A DNA stretch of 64,000 nt from Hofstenia miamia (GCA_004352715.1 SCFE01000111.1:1348485-1412484); one strand, 5' to 3'. Shown: positions 35,680 to 47,199, numbered from the stretch's first letter. Notes: a model not told the origin generated them from the sequence alone. Made by a program: numbers and translations.

Positions 35680-38354
35680 TATCAATAAATGGTATTATTT
35701 AACTATTTTCAATTTTTTAATCATTTATTTTCACAATTTAAGAAAAATTCCAAAAACCAAATTGGAATTTTTTTTAAAATCCTCAAACATTGTTTATATG
35801 AGGTCATGAATTTAAAAATTTTAATTTTTTTTTGGCAAAAACACCGAAAAATTAAATACAATGTTAATGTTGTAATTGAAAAATGACACGAGCTAAATGA
35901 CATGGTACTGCCATACTTCACAATGACGAAATCTACATGTGAATAATAAATTATAGAAAGCAAGGAAATGTTGTGGAACATTGATTCTGTGCGGTAACAA
36001 GGCATACTAGAACATGTGACCTCATACGAAGGAGGGTCAATAGCGGTTCTTATTGAAATTTTATATTAAACTGTGTAATTACAACTACCACTTATCAATG
36101 AAAACATTTTGAATTTGTAAGGAAATGGATATTGTGGATACTTTGACTGTTGGTTGGGATAATATCCAGTAGAATAGTACATTCAAAGTAACAGTAAATT
36201 TTTTGTATTTAGAATTTTTTCAATGTGGCTTTTTAAAACTAGTTTAGCATTTTGACACTTCAAAACTTGCTTATTTGGAATTCACCACAAATATTGACAG
36301 GCATGGCATATATATTTTATAGATAGGCATCCTGAATTTATAAATTATAAGGGTTTCATTTCTTGCAGTATTTTATCTGTTGATAAACGTTTTCTATCAT
36401 CTTATTCCAAACGATTGATGATCTTTAGAAAACGTAAATTGATTCCTAGTATTGATAATTGTTGAAAACATTTCTCAGATGTTGATGTAAATTGTAACAT
36501 TAACACTTCAAATATTGCTTTCGTCATATAACAATATGACTTATATTTTACATTATAACATAACCTTGGAGTTCAATCGAACGTAAAAGTAAAATAATAA
36601 CTCAAGTATTTTCTTCGTACAAGGTTGGAATATTAAAATTAATCACCAACTTCAAAAACGCGCGTTATGATTTTTATTAATATTTATAAGTTTCAAAACC
36701 AAAGTTTTTTCCGTATTTAATTTAATAAATAACAGAACTTTATAAAATTTCATGGTCTATCTTTATTTTTCCCCATAAGTATTTTGAAACGGAAATATCG
36801 CAATTGGATTAAAAACAATATTTGGAATACTTTCCCTAGCCTTTTCAACATAACACGGCAAAGTATTAGAAATTGTAAATTTTGTATTTTTAATACAAAA
36901 CATGTTTATTTTTATTAAAACATGCATATTCATTAATTTTACAANTTTTTTTTGGCAAAAACACCGAAAAATTAAATACAATGTTAATGTTGTAATTGAA
37001 AAATGACACGAGCTAAATGACATGGTACTGCCATACTTCACAATGACGAAATCTACATGTGAATAATAAATTATAGAAAGCAAGGAAATGTTGTGGAACA
37101 TTGATTCTGTGCGGTAACAAGGCATACTAGAACATGTGACCTCATACGAAGGAGGGTCAATAGCGGTTCTTATTGAAATTTTATATTAAACTGTGTAATT
37201 ACAACTACCACTTATCAATGAAAACATTTTGAATTTGTAAGGAAATGGATATTGTGGATACTTTGACTGTTGGTTGGGATAATATCCAGTAGAATAGTAC
37301 ATTCAAAGTAACAGTAAATTTTTTGTATTTAGAATTTTTTCAATGTGGCTTTTTAAAACTAGTTTAGCATTTTGACACTTCAAAACTTGCTTATTTGGAA
37401 TTCATCACAAATATTGGCAGGCATGGCATATATATTTTATAGATAGGCATCCTGAATTTATAAATTATAAGGGTTTCATTTCTTGCAGTATTTTATCTGT
37501 TGATAAACGTTTTCTATCATCTTATTCCAAACGATTGATGATCTTTAGAAAACGTAAATTGATTCCTAGTATTGATAATTGTTGAAAACATTTCTCAGAT
37601 GTTGATGTAAATTGTAACATTAACACTTCAAATATTGCTTTCGTCATATAACAATATGACTTATATTTTACATTATAACATAACCTTGGAGTTCAATCGA
37701 ACGTAAAAGTAAAATAATAACTCAAGTATTTTCTTCGTACAAGGTTGGAATATTAAAATTAATCACCAACTTCAAAAACGCGCGTTATGATTTTTATTAA
37801 TATTTATAAGTTTCAAAACCAAAGTTTTTTCCGTATTTAATTTAATAAATAACAGACCTTTATAAAATTTCATGGTCTATCTTTATTTTTCCCCATAAGT
37901 ATTTTGAAACGGAATTATCGCAATTGGATTAAAAACAATATTTGGAATACTGTCCCTTGCTTTTTTAACATAACACGGCAAAGTATTAGAAATTGTAAAT
38001 TTTGTATTTTTAATACAAAACATGTTTATTTTTATTAAAACATGCATATTCATTAATTTTACAATAAATTATTTAAATTTTTGAAACCTTGAATTTGAAT
38101 TTTACACAAGTTTTATCCCTTATGTTTTTAATATTATCAATAAATGGTATTATTTAACTATTTTCAATTTTTTAATCATTTATTTTCACAATTTAAGAAA
38201 AATTTCAAAAACCAAATGGAATTTTTTTTTAAAATCCTCAAACATTGTTTATATGAGTTCATGAATTTAAAAATTTTAATTTTTTTTGGCAAAAACACCG
38301 AAAAATTAAATACAATGTTAATGTTGTAATTGAAAAATGACACAAGCTAAATGA
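35680..38354. repeat. 1.2-kb tandem duplication, two units plus a partial third
   Basis: Unit 1 runs 35680-36944, unit 2 follows the n at 36945 to about 38128, and a 225-bp start of unit 3 runs 38129-38354. Equivalent positions are 1122 bp apart across the n (35827 and 36949); the missing part at the join is about 220 bp that unit 2 and unit 3 supply. Units 1 and 2 differ at roughly a handful of sites (for example near 36270/37390 and 36830/37950). No open frame is conserved. It is either a true tandem duplication or two haplotypes placed end to end. Confidence 0.85.
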
Positions 38355-38782
38355 CTAAGCTCCAGTCTGTGCTCCTGCCGAGCAGAATTATATTTCAAAA
38401 ATTGCATCTCGGTCTATCCTGCTCCCTTCGAAAGTAAAAGCGTGAAATGCACCTACTTATTTTGAGCGAATGCCCTATTTGCATTACTCGTACTTTATAT
38501 CTACATCTGAATTTGTACTTCGCCAATGACATTTGTCAAAACTCATTCACTCCGAAACGTAAATTTTTGGTCAGTATATTTGAGTTTGACTCCACATGCA
38601 TCAAGCACAGGAATGGTTTCACCAAATACCAATTGCAACTAAACACAACATGCATAATTTTATAACTGTCAATAGGATAAACTTATCTCTAATTTTTTTT
38701 TCAATTTTTGTAAATTTGTTAATAAATTACAAATTATAAAACTAATTATTTCAAGCACAATTTAGCTTCACACCAAGTTATT
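38355..38782. repeat. segment repeated at 42774-43201
   Basis: Begins CTAAGCTCCAGTCTGTGCTC and is nearly identical to 42774-43201 up to the gap. A 72-residue frame (38447-38665) is present in both copies but has no recognisable family. Confidence 0.85.
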
Positions 38783-39782
38783 NNNNNNNNNNNNNNNNNN
38801 NNNNNNNNNNNNNNNNNNNNNNNNNNNNNNNNNNNNNNNNNNNNNNNNNNNNNNNNNNNNNNNNNNNNNNNNNNNNNNNNNNNNNNNNNNNNNNNNNNNN
38901 NNNNNNNNNNNNNNNNNNNNNNNNNNNNNNNNNNNNNNNNNNNNNNNNNNNNNNNNNNNNNNNNNNNNNNNNNNNNNNNNNNNNNNNNNNNNNNNNNNNN
39001 NNNNNNNNNNNNNNNNNNNNNNNNNNNNNNNNNNNNNNNNNNNNNNNNNNNNNNNNNNNNNNNNNNNNNNNNNNNNNNNNNNNNNNNNNNNNNNNNNNNN
39101 NNNNNNNNNNNNNNNNNNNNNNNNNNNNNNNNNNNNNNNNNNNNNNNNNNNNNNNNNNNNNNNNNNNNNNNNNNNNNNNNNNNNNNNNNNNNNNNNNNNN
39201 NNNNNNNNNNNNNNNNNNNNNNNNNNNNNNNNNNNNNNNNNNNNNNNNNNNNNNNNNNNNNNNNNNNNNNNNNNNNNNNNNNNNNNNNNNNNNNNNNNNN
39301 NNNNNNNNNNNNNNNNNNNNNNNNNNNNNNNNNNNNNNNNNNNNNNNNNNNNNNNNNNNNNNNNNNNNNNNNNNNNNNNNNNNNNNNNNNNNNNNNNNNN
39401 NNNNNNNNNNNNNNNNNNNNNNNNNNNNNNNNNNNNNNNNNNNNNNNNNNNNNNNNNNNNNNNNNNNNNNNNNNNNNNNNNNNNNNNNNNNNNNNNNNNN
39501 NNNNNNNNNNNNNNNNNNNNNNNNNNNNNNNNNNNNNNNNNNNNNNNNNNNNNNNNNNNNNNNNNNNNNNNNNNNNNNNNNNNNNNNNNNNNNNNNNNNN
39601 NNNNNNNNNNNNNNNNNNNNNNNNNNNNNNNNNNNNNNNNNNNNNNNNNNNNNNNNNNNNNNNNNNNNNNNNNNNNNNNNNNNNNNNNNNNNNNNNNNNN
39701 NNNNNNNNNNNNNNNNNNNNNNNNNNNNNNNNNNNNNNNNNNNNNNNNNNNNNNNNNNNNNNNNNNNNNNNNNNNNNNNNNN
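38783..39782. other. assembly gap, exactly 1000 N
   Basis: A placeholder-sized scaffold gap. Long frames across it are artefacts. Confidence 0.98.
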
Positions 39783-40039
39783 ACTGACATCAAGGGCTGC
39801 TGACGAAGTGACAAAATCATGGATCGATCATCACGTGGTGTTGTTTTTCTTTTTCGACGACATTTGCCAACTCTACATGACCTAGGTACATGCCCATTTG
39901 TCATCAATTTGATTTTTGAAATGCTTCCTACACTGGCACCTGTTTGAACAGCAATTTGGCGCATTGAAAAGAAACGAGTACGTAATAAAGCTTTAATACT
40001 TTCTATTTATGCAACAGACAGATCTGAACACTTACCCAT
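39783..40039 (-). pseudogene. Tc1 transposase N-terminal part
   Basis: The start codon at 40039-40037 gives MGKCSDLSVA, typical of Tc1 transposases, followed at once by TAA and then the frame IESIKALLRTRFFSMRQIAV through the helix-turn-helix to the gap. One residue difference from the other copy is visible (GASVGS here, GVSVGS there). The early stop means that this allele or copy makes no full protein. Confidence 0.85.
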
Positions 40040-40423
40040 ATTTGCAATGATAATGCCTCAACAGAAACAGAGCTTTTAAGCAGTGATACACAGAAAAACA
40101 ATGGAAGACATCATATTGGCTGACATGATTCATAAATACACAGGCAATATTTCTATCTATGTGTTCATTGCTTCTATGTGTTCTGTATCTGTTATTCCAT
40201 AGATTTGCCTATACGCATTAACAAATGAGACTGTATATACTTCCAGAATTACAGTGCGTTTATTGACTCAATATAGCTTAGCAATGTACCACCTATTGCC
40301 AAGGCAGAAATTAATTATTAATACAAAAATGTATGCCTTTGCGCAATAATAACTCCTTGGTTTATAATATATCCATAAAAAACCAAAAAATCGTGGGTGT
40401 TCATAATAATTTGTCCCCTACTG
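39783..40423 (-). mobile_element. Tc1 element, left half, inverted second copy
   Basis: On the minus strand, the left terminus reads CAGTAGGGGACAAATTATTA from 40423, next to a TA (40424-40425), the Tc1 target site. It continues into a terminal repeat matching the remnant at 33022-33058, and then into the transposase start. The contig stops at the gap, so only the first 640 bp of the element are present. Over the shared part it is almost identical to the copy at 31.8 kb. Confidence 0.85.
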
Positions 40424-41499
40424 TAAATAACTTCTGACACGCTGATACTTATGCGTGCGCCTGTAGAATTTAAATGTAAACTTAACAATTAAGCATAAAT
40501 TTGTTTTAATCAAAGACAAAAAGCAGTATTTTGTTACTAAGCTAACAATTCTTCGAATTTATTAAACATAGACTTTTAAGCCGCAAAAGAGGGAAAGATG
40601 CATTGAAAAAATACACAATCTTGAAAAATTAGTTTGAATTTCATTATCATAAATGAAAAGTTATAATTACAGCTAATGGATTGCCTTACTGCATTATAAA
40701 AGAATTTTCTAAAACTCTGTTCAGCGTTTCTCAATACAGTATCAAAGTTTAAAATAAACAGTTGTAGCGATGCTGATAACCTATATGGTTTTAAATCTAA
40801 TGTGGTAATGCAGAGGATGAGTCTCTGTATGCTACGTATATTTCAATTTTAATGAATATTGCATTATCTTTTAAGGAACAAACCGATTTGTTCACACTTT
40901 TGAACAACTTTATCCAAGCCTGTTAAGAAACATTGAAAGCCTCTCGTATGGAAATATCTGTGGGGTTGGGCCGCGTAATGATGAAGATCTGTACTAAAAA
41001 TAATTTTTGTGGCTGAAGTACATGTAAATAAGAAATTTTTTTCAATAAGAAATGAGACTTTTGCAAAAATATTCAAATTCTTTCCATACCTAATGCTCAG
41101 TTAATGCTGCGGTCTAGTCCCCATGGAAACAACACCTGCCCTGAAATGTTTTGCTTTCTGAAGAAAAACTGTGAGAGTACTGACCAGGCTCGCCGTGCTC
41201 AAAGTCAGAGATTGTCGTAGGCCAATTCGTGTTTTAAATTTGGAAAAAGTAGAGGAGACAATTCTCTATCTTATGGTGTTCTAAGATTTTAAACATCTTC
41301 ATTCGTTCGTGAGTTGTAAGCGTTTAAACATTTTTTGTTGAATTCATCACAGATTTTGAAAAACTATTATATTATATGTTATGGGTAGCACATTTTTGTA
41401 ACCCTGTGCTTACATAGCATCATGACACGACACTTTACTTCTATAGAAAGAAAATTACAACCACTCTGATTTAATGTAAAAAATAGAAAAATAGTAAAG
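40424..41499. repeat. flank of inverted Tc1 copy
   Basis: From 40911 onward it is the reverse complement of 31196-31785. From 40424 to 40910 it is host sequence missing at the n in the first copy. No gene was seen. Confidence 0.8.
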
Positions 41500-42499
41500 N
41501 NNNNNNNNNNNNNNNNNNNNNNNNNNNNNNNNNNNNNNNNNNNNNNNNNNNNNNNNNNNNNNNNNNNNNNNNNNNNNNNNNNNNNNNNNNNNNNNNNNNN
41601 NNNNNNNNNNNNNNNNNNNNNNNNNNNNNNNNNNNNNNNNNNNNNNNNNNNNNNNNNNNNNNNNNNNNNNNNNNNNNNNNNNNNNNNNNNNNNNNNNNNN
41701 NNNNNNNNNNNNNNNNNNNNNNNNNNNNNNNNNNNNNNNNNNNNNNNNNNNNNNNNNNNNNNNNNNNNNNNNNNNNNNNNNNNNNNNNNNNNNNNNNNNN
41801 NNNNNNNNNNNNNNNNNNNNNNNNNNNNNNNNNNNNNNNNNNNNNNNNNNNNNNNNNNNNNNNNNNNNNNNNNNNNNNNNNNNNNNNNNNNNNNNNNNNN
41901 NNNNNNNNNNNNNNNNNNNNNNNNNNNNNNNNNNNNNNNNNNNNNNNNNNNNNNNNNNNNNNNNNNNNNNNNNNNNNNNNNNNNNNNNNNNNNNNNNNNN
42001 NNNNNNNNNNNNNNNNNNNNNNNNNNNNNNNNNNNNNNNNNNNNNNNNNNNNNNNNNNNNNNNNNNNNNNNNNNNNNNNNNNNNNNNNNNNNNNNNNNNN
42101 NNNNNNNNNNNNNNNNNNNNNNNNNNNNNNNNNNNNNNNNNNNNNNNNNNNNNNNNNNNNNNNNNNNNNNNNNNNNNNNNNNNNNNNNNNNNNNNNNNNN
42201 NNNNNNNNNNNNNNNNNNNNNNNNNNNNNNNNNNNNNNNNNNNNNNNNNNNNNNNNNNNNNNNNNNNNNNNNNNNNNNNNNNNNNNNNNNNNNNNNNNNN
42301 NNNNNNNNNNNNNNNNNNNNNNNNNNNNNNNNNNNNNNNNNNNNNNNNNNNNNNNNNNNNNNNNNNNNNNNNNNNNNNNNNNNNNNNNNNNNNNNNNNNN
42401 NNNNNNNNNNNNNNNNNNNNNNNNNNNNNNNNNNNNNNNNNNNNNNNNNNNNNNNNNNNNNNNNNNNNNNNNNNNNNNNNNNNNNNNNNNNNNNNNNNN
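41500..42499. other. assembly gap, exactly 1000 N
   Basis: A second placeholder gap. Frames across it are artefacts. Confidence 0.98.
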
Positions 42500-43201
42500 A
42501 TTTTTCCCCATGAGTATTTTGAAACGGAATTATCGCAATTGGATTAAAAACAATATTTGGAATACTGTCCCTTGCTTTTTTAACATAACACGGCAAAGTA
42601 TTAGAAATTGTAAATTTTGTATTTTTAATACAAAACATGTTTATTTTTATTAAAACATGCATATTCATTAATTTTACAATAAATTATTTAAATTTTTGAA
42701 ACCTTGAATTTGAATTTTACACAAGTTTTATCCCTTATGTTTTTAATATTATCAAAGTTAGCTAATGCATCAACTAAGCTCCAGTCTGTGCTCCTGCGGA
42801 GCAGAATTATATTTGAAAAATTGCATCTCGGTCTATCCTGCTCCCTTCGAAAGAAAAAGCGTGAAATGCACCTACTTATTTTGAGCGAATGCCCTATTTG
42901 CATTACTCGTACTTTATGTCTACATCTGAATTTGTACTTCGCCAATGACATTTGTCAAAACTCATTCACTCCGAAACGTAAATTTTTGGTCAGTATATTT
43001 GAGTTTGACTCCACATGCATCAAGCACAGGAATGGTTTCACCAAATACCAATTGCAACTAAACAAAACATGCATAATTTTATAACTGTCAATAGGATAAA
43101 CTTATCTCTAATTTTTTTTTCAATTTTTGTAAATTTGTTAATAAATTACAAATTATAAAACTAATTATTTCAAGCACAATTTAGCTTCACACCAAGTTAT
43201 T
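42500..43201. repeat. re-appearance of 37890-38782 without the partial third unit
   Basis: 42500-42756 matches 37890-38124. A unique 17-bp bridge (AAGTTAGCTAATGCATC) replaces the 225-bp unit-3 fragment. 42774-43201 matches 38355-38782. Differences are few. This looks like the other haplotype of the same locus. Confidence 0.85.
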
Positions 43202-44344
43202 GATATAGAATTCAAAATAAAGGAAAGAAATCACATAGTGCTTGACTGTTGTTATTGACTGTTGTTAAGTAAACATTGGCAAAGCACTTTGGAGTTGTGT
43301 AAGTGACTGTCGTTTAACACCTTTGGCATATTTAAGCGATAGCTGAATCGATTGTTACTTCCTATTAACAAGTCAATTCTTTTAAAAAGACGATTACAAA
43401 TACTGAGAAATGAATGCCCAACTGTCAATTTATTTTGAAACTTCTCAAGAGTAAAATTGTATTCGAGTATCAACATTTTTCTACTAGAAATGTAATATGT
43501 ATATGTATGTAGTACTGTGACGTTGATTTTCATGTGCGATATAACAAAGTACTTTGAACTTTGAAACATGAGAAAAGTATTTAATATAAAAATATGTTAA
43601 GTGAAATGATTGAATTTCAAAACTTTTTATGTCAATTTTTATCATTATCTTCATAGATAAAACATATCCAAATGCAAAAACAAGTAAATACGCAATAAAT
43701 CAATATGTTTATCAATGTAGTAGACTAGAATTAAAATTTAAAAATTATTCTTTAGTTTGGAAAATGGTAAGCTATGAATTTTAATGCATACAATTCTGTA
43801 AAGCAGTAGTAGCATACGACTCAACACAATTCTTATACAGAATAGAATATTTAAATGTAATCATTATTTGGATTTAGTAGAAATTTGAAAAAATATAGAA
43901 AACGATCTATAGAATGCCAATCTTACATTTGAATGAATTTTTTAATCGGATTTCTAATCTTAGAATGTTATTGCCTGTAAATTTGATTAGGTTAATAGAA
44001 TAAATGGCTTATCATTGTAATCCTTGAAATTAACGATTTTATCCAGATGCATTTATGTTGTTCAATTTTAAAATCTATGAGTATTACTTTATGACACTAC
44101 AAAATAGATTTACAATTTAAATATTATTCCCTTTGTTTCAATGAAAGATATTAATCGCTAAGCTTTAGTTTGGCCCTTGCTACTTCATATTTGAGAAGGT
44201 CCTTCTTAACCCTATCTCAACTGGGAGGCACCCCATATAAAATCAATCCTAGTGGGTGCTGACTTCAGAAAATTGATTGTAATACTAAAGCATTTGAAAC
44301 ACATTTTCCAAAACTACAACAGCACTAAACTAATATTTTTTCAG
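43202..44344. other. AT-rich non-coding stretch
   Basis: No supported gene. The minus frame at 43252-43569 has no family resemblance. Confidence 0.5.
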
Positions 44345-44385
44345 GAGACGACCAAAAATACACTGGACATATTAAGAAAATAATG
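44345..44385 (+). other. possible 41-nt exon
   Basis: A strong acceptor (TAATATTTTTTCAG) and donor (GTGAGA) bracket 41 nt that are open only in phase 1 (DDQKYTGHIKKIM). It would end in phase 0 and so cannot join directly to the phase-1 exon at 44662. It could be an alternative exon, or the splice-like signals may be chance. Confidence 0.2.
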
Positions 44386-44661
44386 GTGAGAGGTTATCTT
44401 ATACAATGTATAAGAACTAGTTAGCAGCAGAGCAGATGTACTGTACATTATATATATATATACATATACATAAAATCAAATTTTAAATTATAATATTAGA
44501 TTATCTCCTTGTCTGACACCTGAAAATCGGTGCCCAATCTTGGAACCACCTGCAATTTTAATTGTATTTATTGAATAATTAAGTATCAAAACATGATTAC
44601 TTTAAAACGTGAAATTTAAACTCTCTAACTCGAAGTTTGAAATTCCTAAGTTTGTTTTTAG

Positions 44662-44823
44662 GAGGTTCAATTGAAAATACCAATGCAAAGAAACAAAAGA
44701 AATCAATTCCAACAACTATAGTAGCGAAGGGGAAAGACCAAGTACGTTTAAAATGCGTTTTTGGTGATTCGAACATTGACAACCCTGATATTGTTTGGTC
44801 ATATAAAAAACCATCCGAAAGAG
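44662..44823 (+). CDS. immunoglobulin-domain exon (first half of an Ig fold)
   Basis: The exon is bounded by the acceptor TTTGTTTTTAG (ending 44661) and the donor GAG|GTAATT. Its 162 nt start and end in phase 1, the classical phase of Ig-domain exons. It encodes a basic linker (NTNAKKQKKSIPTT) and an Ig core: KGKDQVRLKC with the B-strand Cys, then 13 residues to IVW, the C-strand Trp. The second Cys (F strand) must lie in another exon. The product would be a secreted or membrane-bound Ig-superfamily protein, perhaps for adhesion or recognition; the exact type cannot be said. The upstream partner may be the phase-1 signal-peptide exon at 12409. A possible second-half exon lies at 59346. Confidence 0.65.
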
Positions 44824-46169
44824 GTAATTAAAACATATTAACCAATATTAAAATTTTCATTTGTGGGGGTTGTAAGTTGGCAGAATTTATTAATTTTCAT
44901 TTAAATTGTGAATGAAACTTCTGATTATGGATGATGTCAGAACGCACTAATTTCAATTTTATATCATTCATTTAACCGCAATGATATAATATTAATATTA
45001 ATAAATTAATTTTTTTATTGTGCATAGTGTAGTTTGTAGTTTTGTAAATATGTTCCTTGCCTTTAACTTATATTGCATATTACAAACTGCAAAGTAAACT
45101 ATTGCTAGACTAATAACATCCGTAAGAATTTGATCCTTGTGCATATCTTGCAAGAAAATTGAATAACTCTGTAATAAATTGATATTTAAAATATAGATAT
45201 TGAATTATACATAAATTGATAGATAAATTTGATATTTTAATGAAAAACAGGAATCTACAGACCTAGATTCACTTTCAAGAAATAGCCTGTATTCTAATTT
45301 GTTCTGAGAAATTGTGATTGCTAAGAAACTGAAATTTAACTGTATAAATTACTTAGCTTATTTTCTCCAGACTGTATGAAGAAACTACTGATATATTTGC
45401 ACCGAATCACGATCCCTTAATTAATTTTCTGAAAATTTGTTTATGACGCAAATAGTTAAAAACATTTTTATTTCATTCTAGAGTGCGGAAAACTTGGTGA
45501 AATATTTCCTTGATATTATTTCAGCTCCAGCATTTTGGTTTCATTGTTTATTGTGTGGTTTTAATATTCCAAAGATAATATTCCAGTGTAATCAATATAT
45601 TTGCTTAATTATTATATTCAGAATTCCATTTTCCGGTTTCGACATTAATAATAAATATTAAAGTTTTTGTAATTTTGCAGTCGAACGATTTGAAAAGGTT
45701 GGCTATTTTAAAAAAATTTAATTTATAGCTAATTAGACGACCTGGTTTCAAACTTGACTAGTGTCATTTCTAATCAAATTTGCATTACCATAGAAAATAA
45801 TGCAGTTTTAAAAGCCCTGTTAATATTAATGTCTCACTTTTATTGAAAGAAAATTTGATTTCATTTGAATATCGTCAAGTTAGATTATATTGTATTTGGC
45901 AAAACTTTAAGAAATAAATATTTCAGAAATCAATTTCGCCTTGGTCTTGCTCTTTACACTGACCCAGGTGATATGCATTAAGCAACCAACAAGTCATACA
46001 GTAGTTTATTTATTTGCACGGAGCTAGGATCTTCAATACCTTCCCGTCTATGGTCATAAATTTAGGCGGAAGCCCAGTCCACGTAATTTGATACCATTAA
46101 TTTTTCGTTTACGAATAGTCTAATCGTGTTTTGCGTCATTATGATTCACGTTGTAGCTACTGTTCTCAC
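44824..46169. other. AT-rich non-coding stretch, probably intron
   Basis: Some acceptor-like sites occur (for example near 45525 and 45680) but no convincing exon. Nothing else was seen. Confidence 0.45.
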
Positions 46170-46189
46170 TATATATATATATATATATA
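46170..46189. repeat. (TA)n next to Penelope-like remnant
   Basis: A short TA tract lying 50 bp outside the first hammerhead motif. Confidence 0.85.
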
Positions 46190-46240
46190 ATACAGAAATC
46201 TTTGAGCTTCATATTTAAAACAAAATATAAACACAACATA

Positions 46241-46289
46241 AATTTAACAACGCGTTTCGCAAATTAGCGTTGCTTCATCAGGTAAAATT
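46241..46289 (-). ncRNA. hammerhead-type ribozyme motif (Penelope-like element)
   Basis: On the minus strand the parts come in hammerhead order: stem I strand AATTTTAC, core CTGATGA, stem II GCAA/TTGC around CGCTAAT, core GAA, palindromic stem III ACGCGT, U at the cleavage site, then GTTAAATT, which pairs with the stem I strand (7 of 8). The very short self-complementary stem III is the known form in Penelope-like elements, thought to work as dimers. One extra A lies between CTGATGA and stem II; the 54.9-kb motif shows it too. Self-cleavage is inferred, not shown. Confidence 0.7.
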
Positions 46290-46372
46290 AAATGCTGTAA
46301 TAAAGTATTTTACAAAATTTATCTAATTAAAATATTCATTATTCATTATTAATTTGATTGTTCATTACAACC

Positions 46373-46560
46373 AAAAAGACCAAAGATTTAATCAAGACCA
46401 AATATGATACTACAATATGACAAAATTTATCTAATTAATCTATAAATATAGTTGTGATGAATTTATAGACTTTACAAACAAAAAGACCAAAGATTTAATC
46501 AAGACCAAATATGATACTCCAATATGTCTTAAGTCGTTTATAGTCTATAAATACAGTTGT
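46373..46560. repeat. about 106-bp tandem duplication in Penelope-like remnant
   Basis: AAAAAGACCAAAGATTTAAT recurs after 107 bp, and TATAAATA.AGTTGTGATGAA after 105 bp, duplicating the coding segment just upstream of the GIY-YIG region. Confidence 0.85.
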
Positions 46561-46790
46561 GATGAATGTGAATATTTCATACATTGCACAAACTTCAAGA
46601 CATTTTGGAGTATGCATTAATGAACATCTAAATGGCCACATGGAAACAGAGATATATCAACATCAACATAAAGCAAAAGAAAGTAATTTTAAAAAAACAG
46701 TTCAACATCAAAATTCAAATATAGCAGAATCAATAGTAATTAAGGAACATCTAAATAGAAATCAAACTTTATGAACAATCAAAATTATAA
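46480..46790 (+). pseudogene. Penelope-like GIY-YIG endonuclease fragment
   Basis: The plus-strand frame reads KKTKDLIKTKYD, then IVYKYSCDEC (about 46530-46565). After a shift it continues ISYIAQTSRHFGVCINEHLNG, in place of the usual YIGETxRHLxxRIxEH, and ends with NSNIAESIVIKEHLN and a TGA near 46774. This is the C-terminal endonuclease of a Penelope-like element: a CxxC pair, then the YIG-type box with conserved Arg-His and Glu-His. The Gly of YIG is Ala, which would impair catalysis. The reverse transcriptase is absent, so it is a 3' fragment. It lies between two opposed hammerhead motifs. Confidence 0.75.
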
Positions 46791-46846
46791 TGAACTTTGC
46801 GCATTTAAACTAGATAAATTTTGTAAAATATTATATTACCGCATTT

Positions 46847-46894
46847 AATTTTACCTAAGAAGCAACGGTAAGTTGCGAAACGCGTTGTTAAATT
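46847..46894 (+). ncRNA. broken hammerhead-type motif (Penelope-like element 3' end)
   Basis: This is the same module as at 46241-46289 but on the plus strand: AATTTTAC, then CTAAGA in place of CTGATGA, stem II GCAACGGTAAGTTGC, GAA, ACGCGT, T, GTTAAATT. Stems I, II and III persist but the catalytic core is damaged, so no activity is expected. Confidence 0.65.
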
Positions 46895-47167
46895 GACATC
46901 GATGAATAAATTAGGCAGTAGAGCAGTCACCATAGTTCAGGAGGTCGTTTCATTCAATATAAACCCTACACTTCCTAGCATTTCCTTAGAGATAAGCAAT
47001 TGTAGTATTTCATTCTACGTTTATTTTATCCATTTTAAATGCCTTAAATTCTTCCCAGTTTTTCACTACCTTCATTCATTTCTTAGTTGCAGCATTAGGA
47101 TTTGCGGCCTGATTTCGGTTCACGCCATGTACCCACCACCGAAAAGCGCTCCGCACCGTATTTACAT

Positions 47168-47199
<32 letters not shown>

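Noticed and set aside
38768-42668. Very long frames of 346-429 residues
   Set aside because: They consist almost entirely of N translated across the 1000-N gaps.
42704-43084. 126-residue plus frame and 87-residue minus frame
   Set aside because: The plus frame is only partly open in the near-identical copy at 38.4 kb, the two frames overlap on opposite strands, and neither resembles a known family.
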